From Perlabentimonas sp034003245 (lineage in GTDB: Bacteria > Bacteroidota > Bacteroidia > Bacteroidales > Tenuifilaceae), in NCBI GenBank assembly GCA_034003245.1, contig JAVEYY010000011.1, forward strand, positions 1-64,000: a DNA stretch of 64,000 nt, in the 5' to 3' direction. The translations under genes and the position numbers were made by a program. Under the pieces are notes generated by a model. It ran no database searches. It saw only the letters and a list, made by a program, of their open reading frames with translations, and had not been told where the DNA came from. Positions 8,216 through 15,501 of this stretch are shown in pieces (the first letter of the stretch is position 1; each line of letters opens with the position of its first letter).

Positions 8216-8698
8216 ATGGAAAAGAACAATCGAAGTTACTCCAACGACGACATAACAGTATTTTGGAAACCTGGCGAATGCGTGCATGCAACCACTTGCT
8301 ACGTTAAACTCCTCTCGGTTTTCAACCCCCGTAATAGGCCTTGGATAAATATGCAAGGGGCGCCAACCGATCAGATTATCGATATAGTGAACCAGTGCCC
8401 CACTGAAGCGCTAACTTTTAAGTGGAACAATCCTGAGAAGAATGAGCAGGAAAAATCGCCTAAGGCTGTTAAAGAGGGCGTTGCTGTATCAATCCCCAAG
8501 GAGGTAAAGCCACTTACCATTCAAGCAATGCGTAATGGACCACTTTTAATATCGGGGAAATTTAAACTGATTGGCGAAGATGGACAGGAAATGAAATCGA
8601 TGCAAATGATCTCGCTATGCCGTTGCGGACAGTCGAACAACATGCCATTCTGCGATGGCAATCACTTTAAAATTGGGTTTAAAGATCCCGAAGAGTAA
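8216..8698 (+). CDS. Fer4_19 plus CDGSH iron-sulfur fusion protein
   Basis: 160 residues with two iron-sulfur modules. Residues 4-70 match the divergent single-cluster ferredoxin-like domain (DUF1271/Fer4_19) with Cys22, Cys28 and Cys61. Residues 105-155 form a CDGSH zinc-finger-like [2Fe-2S] domain with the 3Cys-1His set Cys135, Cys137, Cys146 and His150 (CRCGQSNNMPFCDGNH). Such proteins are redox- or cluster-transfer proteins of uncertain role. The next gene, 9 bases downstream, encodes a second CDGSH domain, so the two are probably co-transcribed. Confidence 0.9.
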   Translation: MEKNNRSYSNDDITVFWKPGECVHATTCYVKLLSVFNPRNRPWINMQGAPTDQIIDIVNQCPTEALTFKWNNPEKNEQEKSPKAVKEGVAVSIPKEVKPLTIQAMRNGPLLISGKFKLIGEDGQEMKSMQMISLCRCGQSNNMPFCDGNHFKIGFKDPEE

Positions 8699-8707
8699 CA
8701 ACATACC

Positions 8708-8914
8708 ATGAGTACACCAGACAGCAACAACCTCACGGAAGTCCGAATAAACAGGAATGGCCCAATAAAAGTAACTGGGTCATTTACCATTATTGGAGTT
8801 AATGGCGATAAGATTGAATCACCATCAGCCAATCAGGTTTACATATGCGCCTGCGGAAAATCGAAAAACAAACCCTTTTGCGATGGATCACACAATCGTG
8901 TGGTTATTAAGTAG
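8708..8914 (+). CDS. Small CDGSH iron-sulfur protein
   Basis: 68 residues, a single CDGSH domain with ligands Cys47, Cys49, Cys58 and His62 (CACGKSKNKPFCDGSH). N-terminal residues 11-40 resemble the beta region that precedes the cluster in the upstream fusion protein (NRNGPIKVTGSF versus MRNGPLLISGKF), suggesting duplication. It sits 9 bases after the fusion gene and 14 bases before the YbaN-like gene, so the three probably form one operon. Confidence 0.9.
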   Translation: MSTPDSNNLTEVRINRNGPIKVTGSFTIIGVNGDKIESPSANQVYICACGKSKNKPFCDGSHNRVVIK

Positions 8915-8928
8915 ATTTTCGGCATAGT

Positions 8929-9339
8929 ATGGCTAGTCAAAAACCTAAAAAAACGCTAAATCCTTATCTTAGGGTACTTATGGTTGCCGGGGGTATTCTT
9001 TCGGTGGCATTGGGCATAATTGGGATTGCTTTGCCAATAGTCCCTACAACTCCATTTTTCTTGCTGGCAGCCTATCTATTTGTGCGAAGCTCTTCAAAAC
9101 TTTATCGATGGTTATTAACACATCGCCTTTTTGGCAGCTATATTAGCAACTACATTCACAACAGGTCTATTTCCAAAGGAGTGAAAATATTCACACTTTT
9201 ACTTCTATGGACAACCATTCTTTTGAGTGTTTACCTGACTAGCCATTTGCATTGGCTGCAAATTTTACTAATTATCATTGCCATTGCTGTTTCGGTTCAT
9301 ATTTTGAGTCTACGAACAACATCTTCTTCCAAACAATAG
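8929..9339 (+). CDS. YbaN/DUF454 family inner-membrane protein
   Basis: 136 residues. The signature GIIGIALPIVPTTPFFLLAAYLF (about 30-52) and the following FVRSSSKLYRWLLTHRLFGSYI segment are typical of DUF454 (E. coli YbaN). Hydrophobic segments lie at about 15-37, 40-52, 87-103 and 105-124. Function is unknown; in some bacteria it lies near heme or iron genes, which fits the CDGSH genes just upstream. Start ATG at 8929. Confidence 0.88.
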   Translation: MASQKPKKTLNPYLRVLMVAGGILSVALGIIGIALPIVPTTPFFLLAAYLFVRSSSKLYRWLLTHRLFGSYISNYIHNRSISKGVKIFTLLLLWTTILLSVYLTSHLHWLQILLIIIAIAVSVHILSLRTTSSSKQ

Positions 9340-9360
9340 CGATAATTTGTAATGATCATC

Positions 9361-9390
9361 TAAATAGAATTTATTTGCCAATTCTATTTA
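9361..9390. terminator. A/T-rich hairpin after the CDGSH-ybaN genes
   Basis: A perfect 11-bp stem TAAATAGAATT/AATTCTATTTA with an 8-base loop, 21 bases after the ybaN-like stop. It has the position of a terminator but is A/T-rich and lacks a clear T-run. Confidence 0.5.
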
Positions 9391-9450
9391 AAGAAGTGTT
9401 TCCTGCCGCTTAACACTATGATTTATTAATAACTTTGTTGAACGCTGGGT

Positions 9451-9458
9451 TATCTTTG
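9451..9458 (+). promoter_or_regulatory. Promoter -7 element (TATCTTTG) for arcA
   Basis: An exact TAnnTTTG match 43 bases before the arcA start. A TTTG lies at 9434-9437, but the spacing is shorter than usual for a -33 element. Confidence 0.6.
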
Positions 9459-9501
9459 CCCCAAATTTTGAAAAAATCTAAGTCCCATAAAAGTTTGAAA
9501 T

Positions 9502-10770
9502 ATGAGTAGCAAAATGAGAGTTTGTGTAAATTCGGAGATTGGTGAGTTGCAAGGCGTAATTCTACATACTCCGGGCGCTGAGGTTGAGAATATGACTCCC
9601 ATTGATGCGCACAGAGCGCTTTATAGCGATATTCTTAACCTTGAAGTTGCCCGCAAAGAGTACGCTCAGCTTAGCGGCATCCTTTCCAAAGTAACCCGAA
9701 CCTTTCAAGTTAACGACTTGTTGTACGAGGTTATTCGTAAACCAAACGCTCGCGAGGAGCTAATAAACACCATCTGCAAGCACGAAGGGGTTATGCACCT
9801 CCGCGATGAGCTGGCATCCTTCCCATCAAAGAAACTTGTATCGCTCCTAATCGAGGGGTTACCCCTTAAGCGCAACACACTCACTAGTTTTCTAAGCAAC
9901 GAGCGCTATGCGCTGCCACCACTATACAACTTTTACTTTACCCGCGATGCATCCATCGCCATGTACGATGAGGTGCTAATTGGAAAGATGGCCAATCGCG
10001 TTCGCGACAGGGAATCGCTTATAATGGAAGCCATTTTCAATCATTCCGACACCTTCGAAACCAGCACCATAAATCCCCTGTCATTTAACAATAATGGTGA
10101 TATCTCCATTGAGGGGGGTGATGTGCTTATTGTAAGAGACGACATTATGCTTATTGGCAACAGTAGCCGAACAACTACCCAAGGCATCGATTTTATTATT
10201 AACCGACTCTGCTCAAGCAACGACAGCCGCGAACGGCACATTATTGTCCAGGAGCTACCCTACAAGCCCGAATCCTTCATTCACCTCGACATGGTTTTCA
10301 CCATGCTCGATGTAGACTCTTGTATGATTTTTGAACCTTTGATACTGAGACCAAATAAGTATCAAACGGTACTAATTACGGTGCAAAACTGCAAGGTTAA
10401 GGAGATTAAAAATGTAGAAAATATAATTACAGCGCTTAAGGGTTTAAGCATGGATTTGAATCCAATTCAGTGCGGAGGGATCAAGGATCAATGGACTCAG
10501 GAACGTGAGCAGTGGCATAGTGGAGCCAACTTTTTTGCCATTGGCCCAGGAAAAGTAATTGGATACGGTCGTAATAACTACACCGCCGAGGAGATGAATA
10601 GGCATGGATACGAAATTATTCGGGCAAAGGAGATTCTCAACGGTAAAGTTGACCTTCAAAATTACAACCGATACCTAATAACCCTTGATGGCAGTGAACT
10701 TCCCCGTGGTGGTGGCGGTGCCAGATGCATGACCATGCCCGTAAATCGCAAGCCGGTAAATTGGAAATAA
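9502..10770 (+). CDS. arcA: Arginine deiminase
   Basis: 422 residues, close to the family's usual length of about 400-420. It converts arginine to citrulline and ammonia. Visible motifs include FTRDASIAMYDE (about 148-159), the substrate-binding Glu/Gly stretch ISIEGGDVLI, HLDMVFTMLD with the active-site His/Asp, and the catalytic Cys409 in RGGGGARCMTMP at the C terminus. No ornithine carbamoyltransferase, carbamate kinase or antiporter gene is nearby, so the pathway is either scattered or incomplete. Confidence 0.95.
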   Translation: MSSKMRVCVNSEIGELQGVILHTPGAEVENMTPIDAHRALYSDILNLEVARKEYAQLSGILSKVTRTFQVNDLLYEVIRKPNAREELINTICKHEGVMHLRDELASFPSKKLVSLLIEGLPLKRNTLTSFLSNERYALPPLYNFYFTRDASIAMYDEVLIGKMANRVRDRESLIMEAIFNHSDTFETSTINPLSFNNNGDISIEGGDVLIVRDDIMLIGNSSRTTTQGIDFIINRLCSSNDSRERHIIVQELPYKPESFIHLDMVFTMLDVDSCMIFEPLILRPNKYQTVLITVQNCKVKEIKNVENIITALKGLSMDLNPIQCGGIKDQWTQEREQWHSGANFFAIGPGKVIGYGRNNYTAEEMNRHGYEIIRAKEILNGKVDLQNYNRYLITLDGSELPRGGGGARCMTMPVNRKPVNWK

Positions 10771-10834
10771 GTAAGAATCAAACATTGCGCCTTCATAATT
10801 GTTTATACTACAAAACAATTAACAAGAATTGATT

Positions 10835-11023
10835 ATGAAGAAAAATGTTGGGAAAACCGATATGGTTATCAGGATTCTAATTGGAATTGTAATAGCCACA
10901 CTTGGTATTGTTTACCAGAGTTGGTGGGGATTACTTGCTGTAATTCCTTTTGCTACTGCGTTTGTCAGGTTTTGTGGACTATACGCAATTTTCGGATGCA
11001 GTACCTGCGCTACAAAACAGTAA
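10835..11023 (+). CDS. DUF2892 (YgaP transmembrane-type) small membrane protein
   Basis: 62 residues. KKNVGKTDMVIRILIGIVIATLG is the DUF2892 opening, and the conserved GLYAIFGCSTCATK ending with two cysteines (CSTC) closes it. It has two membrane helices. In other proteins this domain follows a rhodanese domain (YgaP); here it stands alone. The ATG at 10835 fits the family start better than the TTG two codons upstream. Confidence 0.88.
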   Translation: MKKNVGKTDMVIRILIGIVIATLGIVYQSWWGLLAVIPFATAFVRFCGLYAIFGCSTCATKQ

Positions 11024-11032
11024 TACCAAGCA

Positions 11033-11070
11033 AAAAGGAAAGACCTGCTGGCTGGCAGGTCTTTCCTTTT
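11033..11070. terminator. Bidirectional terminator between DUF2892 and sucC
   Basis: A perfect 16-bp stem (AAAAGGAAAGACCTGC and its complement) with a 6-base loop; A- and T-rich flanks suit termination from both sides. Confidence 0.9.
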
Positions 11071-11090
11071 ATAATCTAAAATACAATTAG

Positions 11091-12278
11091 TTAGTTCACT
11101 AATTGTTTAACCAAATCGGCTGCCTCCTGTAGGCTTATGGCCGAGTATACCTTTAATCCACTTCCATCGATCAATAACTTCCCCTCCTGGGCGTTAGTCC
11201 CTTGTAGTCGAACAATTACGGGAACAGGAATATTGCCTATCTCCTTGTAGGCGTCAACAACACCTTGCGCTACCCTATCGCAACGTACAATACCGCCGAA
11301 GATATTTATGAGAATTGCCTTAACTGCAGTATCTTTAAGGATTATTCTAAAACCAGCGGCTACTGTAGTTGCATTGGCAGTTCCTCCAACATCAAGGAAG
11401 TTGGCAGGTTCACCCCCCGATAGTTTGATAATATCCATTGTTGCCATTGCTAATCCTGCTCCATTAACCATACACCCAACGTTACCATCGAGTTTAATGA
11501 AATTTAGGTTCGATTCCGAAGCCTCAACTTCGGCGGGATCTTCCTCGTCGAGATCGCGCATCTCAATTAACTCAGGATGCCTAAAAAGAGCATTATCATC
11601 GAGGTTAACCTTAGCGTCGGCAGCAAAAATTAGATCATCGGAGGTTTTAAAAACAGGATTAATCTCAAAAAGGGTTGCGTCGTATGCCAGGTAAGCATTA
11701 TAGAGTGCCGTTATAAACTTAACCATTTGCGAGAAGGCTTTCCCCGAAAGGCCTAGGTTGAATGCTATTCTCCTGGCTTGAAAAGCCTGAATACCCGAAG
11801 GATTTATCTCCTCCTTAAAAATAAGGTGCGGGGTTTTAGCTGCAACAGCCTCAATGTCCATTCCTCCTTCGGTAGAATAGAGAACCATATTTCTTCCAGT
11901 GGCCCTGTTGAGAAGTATACTTACATAAAACTCCTGAACAGGCGAGGGCCCAGGATAGTAAATACCCTGCTCAACTAGCAACTTGCGAACTAGTTTCCCT
12001 TCGGGTCCAGTTTGATGGGTTACCAGTGTCATACCGAGTATGTTCTTGGCATGCTGGCTCACCTCCTCGATAGTTTTGGCGATTTTAACGCCCCCTCCCT
12101 TGCCACGACCACCGGCATGAATCTGCGCTTTTACAGCAACAGCATTGGTTCCCGTCTCGTTTATTATAGCCTTGGCTGCTTCTACCGCTTCCTCGGCGCT
12201 AAACACAACTTTACCCATTGGAACGGCAACTCCAGCCTTTCGTAATAATTCTTTTGCCTGATACTCATGTATGTTCAT
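11091..12278 (-). CDS. sucC: Succinate-CoA ligase beta subunit
   Basis: 395 residues. The ATP-grasp domain starts at MNIHEYQAKELLRKAGVAVP, with GGRGKGGGVKIA for nucleotide binding; the CoA-ligase domain follows with GCMVNGAGLAMATMDII and NIFGGIVRCDRVAQG. It forms the TCA-cycle enzyme that interconverts succinyl-CoA and succinate with substrate-level phosphorylation. The ATG at 12278 gives the family's standard N terminus; an extension to 12305 would need a non-standard start. No sucD lies beside it, so the alpha subunit must be encoded elsewhere. Confidence 0.95.
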   Translation of the reverse strand: MNIHEYQAKELLRKAGVAVPMGKVVFSAEEAVEAAKAIINETGTNAVAVKAQIHAGGRGKGGGVKIAKTIEEVSQHAKNILGMTLVTHQTGPEGKLVRKLLVEQGIYYPGPSPVQEFYVSILLNRATGRNMVLYSTEGGMDIEAVAAKTPHLIFKEEINPSGIQAFQARRIAFNLGLSGKAFSQMVKFITALYNAYLAYDATLFEINPVFKTSDDLIFAADAKVNLDDNALFRHPELIEMRDLDEEDPAEVEASESNLNFIKLDGNVGCMVNGAGLAMATMDIIKLSGGEPANFLDVGGTANATTVAAGFRIILKDTAVKAILINIFGGIVRCDRVAQGVVDAYKEIGNIPVPVIVRLQGTNAQEGKLLIDGSGLKVYSAISLQEAADLVKQLVN

Positions 12279-12328
12279 TGGAAAATTGTTTAATTTGCGT
12301 TGCAACTAAAATACAAAAAAAAGGTAAA

Positions 12329-12336
12329 TATCTTTG
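12329..12336 (+). promoter_or_regulatory. Promoter -7 element (TATCTTTG) for the TrmH-type gene
   Basis: An exact TAnnTTTG match 30 bases before the ATG, in the divergent gap with sucC. Confidence 0.6.
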
Positions 12337-12365
12337 CTCCCAACAAAACAATAATGCAATAAGCA

Positions 12366-12911
12366 ATGGTTAAGAATCGTAAATTAAGTGTAGAAGAGCT
12401 AAATAGGGTTTCGGTAACGGAATATAAAGGTGCTGTAAAAATGCCTGTAGTAGTAATTCTCGATAATGTTAGAAGTTTAAATAACATTGGCTCGATATTC
12501 CGAACAAGTGATGCTCTTGGAATAATGAAAATATATCTTTGTGGAATCTCGGCTACACCACCCCATCCCGATATTCATAGAACCGCACTTGGAGCTGAAG
12601 ATTCAGTTGAATGGGCATATTATGAGAATACAGAAGACGCATTTCTACATCTTAAAAATGATGGATACTCAGTTTTCTCGCTCGAGCAAACAACCGATAG
12701 CATCGATTTGCGAAAATTCATACCCCAAAAAGGGGCAAAATATGCTTTTGTGTTTGGCAATGAGCTAAAGGGTGTGTCGCAAACTGTAATTGACCAATGC
12801 GATGGTGCCATAGAAATACCCCAATTTGGCACAAAGCATTCGTTTAATGTTTCGGTTACTGCAGGCATTGTCCTTTGGGATTTTTTCACAAAATTAGATT
12901 CACACCTCTAA
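12366..12911 (+). CDS. TrmH/SpoU family RNA 2'-O-methyltransferase
   Basis: 181 residues, a SPOUT knot methyltransferase. Motif 1 is LDNVRSLNNIGSIFRTSDALG (about 32-52), motif 2 FVFGNELKGVS (about 127-137) and motif 3 IEIPQFGTKHSFNVSVTAGIVLW (about 147-169), including the catalytic Arg and Asn. It methylates a ribose in tRNA or rRNA; the precise target (for example G18 of tRNA) cannot be decided from sequence. It lacks the N-terminal extension found in rRNA-specific RlmB. Confidence 0.9.
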   Translation: MVKNRKLSVEELNRVSVTEYKGAVKMPVVVILDNVRSLNNIGSIFRTSDALGIMKIYLCGISATPPHPDIHRTALGAEDSVEWAYYENTEDAFLHLKNDGYSVFSLEQTTDSIDLRKFIPQKGAKYAFVFGNELKGVSQTVIDQCDGAIEIPQFGTKHSFNVSVTAGIVLWDFFTKLDSHL

Positions 12912-12941
12912 AAAAAGGGCGCTCTTGTGAGCGCCCTTTTT
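12912..12941. terminator. Bidirectional terminator between the TrmH-type and TPR-lipoprotein genes
   Basis: A perfect 13-bp stem AAAAAGGGCGCTC/GAGCGCCCTTTTT with a TTGT loop directly after the methylase stop. Confidence 0.93.
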
Positions 12942-12964
12942 AAATATTATGTTTCTGCAACAAG

Positions 12965-14683
12965 TTACTGAACAATCGCAGTGAATGCGTCGTTCTGGAA
13001 GTAGTTACGGAATTCTAGATCTTTCAAAGCGCGAGCTTTCAAGGTAGCATCTTTGCCTATTGCAGTGCGTAGGTTATTAAGAACCATGTTCTCATCGCCA
13101 ATGCGAGCACCTACGATTGCTTGTCCGTAGAAAGCTTTTGCCTCGTCAACTTTTTGGAAAGTATTCTTAGCAGCATCATTCTTGTTGGTAAGAAGCATGG
13201 CCAGACCTTGATTGAAAGTATCTGTTCCAGCAAAGTACTCAACAGCAGCGGGATACTGATCTTTGATGATAGCGATAATACCCAAGTTGTACTTCACATC
13301 GCGACCAGCATTGGTTGCACCGATGAAAAGGGTTTGAGCGGCATCAATATCGCCTTCGTGCATAGCAACACAGCCTAAGTTGTTCTTAACAACAGGATTG
13401 TTAGCCTCGATAGCAGCAGCAGCGTTTAAAGCAGTTTTTGCTTCAGCAACATTCTTGTCGAGTAAGTAGATGTAGCCAACATTGTTATGAGCACGAACAT
13501 CGTTGTGAACTTCGGCAGCTTTCTTGTAGACGTTCAGTTTAGTTGCATTATCTTGGAAAAGGGTTGCGGCGTAAAGCATCTCTTCAACATTCAGGTTGTC
13601 GAAGCTATTACCATTAACCATCTCCTTAAGTTCGTCGTCGGAGTATCCAATTTGATCAACATTGGCAACCATCTTAGAGCGACGAAGCTCGGGTAAAATT
13701 TTCTCTTGAAGTACTAGGAATACCTTGCTCATGTTGCGAATCTCTTTCTCGCGAACATCAGGATCGGAGTACATAGAAAGAACGCGAAGAATTGTCTCTT
13801 TATCCTGAATATCAGAGGCCTGAACCAATTTCTGGAATCCATCCCAATCTTCAGCAGTTGTGTTAACTGTGATATAATCGGCTGGTTTGCCATCAACTTT
13901 TGATTTCTTGAAAAGGTCACCTAACCATTTCTCGGCATTGCCACCACGATTTTTAGACAGCTTTTCATTAAGATCCTGAGGTCCTTCGGGTGATGCATAA
14001 GCAGCAATCTTAACGCCTTTAAGTTCAAGTTTCTCCTCTGCAGCGGTTTCTTTAATGAAGTTTTCTAGAGCTTTAATATCATCGCGAGTAAGCTCCGACT
14101 TACGGATATCGGCTTTATTAACTACAAAGTTAAATTGAGCTTCTTCTGATTTTGATTTTACACGCTGAAACTTATCGGTAAGCATAATTGGTTTTGGTTT
14201 CATGTCAACCAGTTTAGAGGTCGCGATAACACCCATACCAACTTTGTGTGTTTGATCGAAGGGGATACGCTTATCTTTTGAGATGATAACGAAACGAAGT
14301 TCAACATCCGACTTCATCATTGCATCAGTATATTCAAACTCTATCTCGTGCCTTACAGTTCCACCTGCATCATAAGATACTACCTGATGGTTATCCTGAA
14401 CATCCTGACCTTGAAGCATTTTAACAGCCAAAGGGAGTTCACCGCCCTCGTACACAATAACTGGAGTTACCTCAAGAATCGCTTTCTTGTTAAAGTATTT
14501 TGGAGGAAAAGTAGCCTCTATGGTTCCTTTTACCATGTTACCATGCACTTCGAGAGGATTGGGGGTAAGTTTTAGGTTGGTACCCTCAGCAAATTCTTTC
14601 ATTTTACTAACACCGCCACAACTGCTAAGAACTATGGCTATCATGGCAAATAGCGCCAAAACATTCAATCTTTTACTTTTCAT
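12965..14683 (-). CDS. TPR lipoprotein with a degenerate OmpA-like region
   Basis: 572 residues. The signal ends in a lipobox (LSSC, Cys22). Residues about 30-160 form a beta-rich domain of unknown type. About 175-260 resemble an OmpA-like fold (KGVKIAAYASPEGPQDLNEKLSKNR), which in OmpA proteins binds peptidoglycan. TPR-like helices start near residue 360 (YAATLFQDNATKLNVYKKAAEVHNDVRAHNNVGYIYL). This suggests a surface or periplasmic assembly protein; similar Bacteroidota proteins are uncharacterised. It does not match a named secretion component that I can recognise. Monocistronic. Confidence 0.75.
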   Translation of the reverse strand: MKSKRLNVLALFAMIAIVLSSCGGVSKMKEFAEGTNLKLTPNPLEVHGNMVKGTIEATFPPKYFNKKAILEVTPVIVYEGGELPLAVKMLQGQDVQDNHQVVSYDAGGTVRHEIEFEYTDAMMKSDVELRFVIISKDKRIPFDQTHKVGMGVIATSKLVDMKPKPIMLTDKFQRVKSKSEEAQFNFVVNKADIRKSELTRDDIKALENFIKETAAEEKLELKGVKIAAYASPEGPQDLNEKLSKNRGGNAEKWLGDLFKKSKVDGKPADYITVNTTAEDWDGFQKLVQASDIQDKETILRVLSMYSDPDVREKEIRNMSKVFLVLQEKILPELRRSKMVANVDQIGYSDDELKEMVNGNSFDNLNVEEMLYAATLFQDNATKLNVYKKAAEVHNDVRAHNNVGYIYLLDKNVAEAKTALNAAAAIEANNPVVKNNLGCVAMHEGDIDAAQTLFIGATNAGRDVKYNLGIIAIIKDQYPAAVEYFAGTDTFNQGLAMLLTNKNDAAKNTFQKVDEAKAFYGQAIVGARIGDENMVLNNLRTAIGKDATLKARALKDLEFRNYFQNDAFTAIVQ

Positions 14684-14733
14684 AATTTATAAGTGTTTAA
14701 TTTGGTTTCCCTATCGTGTTGGTTAACAAGTTA

Positions 14734-14741
14734 CAAATTTA
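14734..14741 (-). promoter_or_regulatory. Promoter -7 element (TAAATTTG) for the TPR lipoprotein
   Basis: CAAATTTA on the plus strand reads TAAATTTG on the minus strand, 51 bases before the start codon. Confidence 0.5.
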
Positions 14742-14793
14742 GCATTCTTTTGTGAATTAGAAAATCATATCATACAAAAAATACGTTAAATCG

Positions 14794-15423
14794 CTAAAAT
14801 GACACCCTTTGAACCCCTTTTTTGTGCTCTTGGTCAAAGATAGCCGATCGAATTTTCTGAAAATCAGCTACACTTTCCACAAAGTCTAAATTGGATGTAT
14901 CAATTACTAAAAATTTGTAATCGGGGTGCTGCTTAAAAAACTCGAAGTATCCCTGCTGAATGGTCTCAAGATACTCAGGAGTTATTGACTGCTCGTAATC
15001 ACGTCCTCTTTTCTTTATATTACTAATAAGCTTAGGAACGGGTAGATGAAGAAAAACGTACAGATCGGGTTTGGGGATTGTATTATATATAATCTCAAAT
15101 ATTTGCCGGTAGAGATTATACTCGTCTTTAGCCAGTGTGTTCTGAGCAAATATCAACGATTTCATAAAGAAATAATCGGCAACTAGAAGCGGTTGAAAAA
15201 GATCACCTGCTCTTAACTCGCTATTCAACTGCTTGTAGCGCTCGGCTAGGAACGACAGTTCAAGAGGGAAACTATATCGTTGAGGATCGTTGTAAAACTT
15301 AGGGAGAAAAGGATTATCGGCAAACTGTTCTAACACTAGCTTGGCATTATAGTCCTTAGCCAACATTTTAGCTAATGTTGTTTTACCTGCTCCAATATTC
15401 CCTTCAATTACAAGGTATTGCAT
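14794..15423 (-). CDS. Deoxynucleoside kinase
   Basis: 209 residues of the dNK/dCK/dGK family. A P-loop lies at the N terminus (GNIGAGKTT, residues 8-16). The LERYKQLNSELR helix and the ADYFFMKSL segment resemble substrate and catalytic regions of bacterial deoxyguanosine/deoxyadenosine kinases, and DLYVFLHLPVPKLISNIKKRGRDYEQ contains the arginine-rich lid. It phosphorylates deoxynucleosides with ATP in nucleotide salvage. The substrate (dA, dG or dC) is not clear by eye. Confidence 0.9.
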   Translation of the reverse strand: MQYLVIEGNIGAGKTTLAKMLAKDYNAKLVLEQFADNPFLPKFYNDPQRYSFPLELSFLAERYKQLNSELRAGDLFQPLLVADYFFMKSLIFAQNTLAKDEYNLYRQIFEIIYNTIPKPDLYVFLHLPVPKLISNIKKRGRDYEQSITPEYLETIQQGYFEFFKQHPDYKFLVIDTSNLDFVESVADFQKIRSAIFDQEHKKGVQRVSF

Positions 15424-15445
15424 AAAACTTACTTTTCACAAAAAA

Positions 15446-15475
15446 TAAGGAGTTGGGGCATTCACCAACTCCTCG
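15446..15475 (-). terminator. Terminator after the prolyl oligopeptidase gene
   Basis: A 9-bp stem AGGAGTTGG/CCAACTCCT with an 8-base loop. On the minus strand it is followed by a T-rich tail (TTATTTTTTG), 27 bases after the oligopeptidase stop. Confidence 0.8.
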
Positions 15476-15501
15476 TTTTACAAAAAATAACAACAATGGT
15501 T

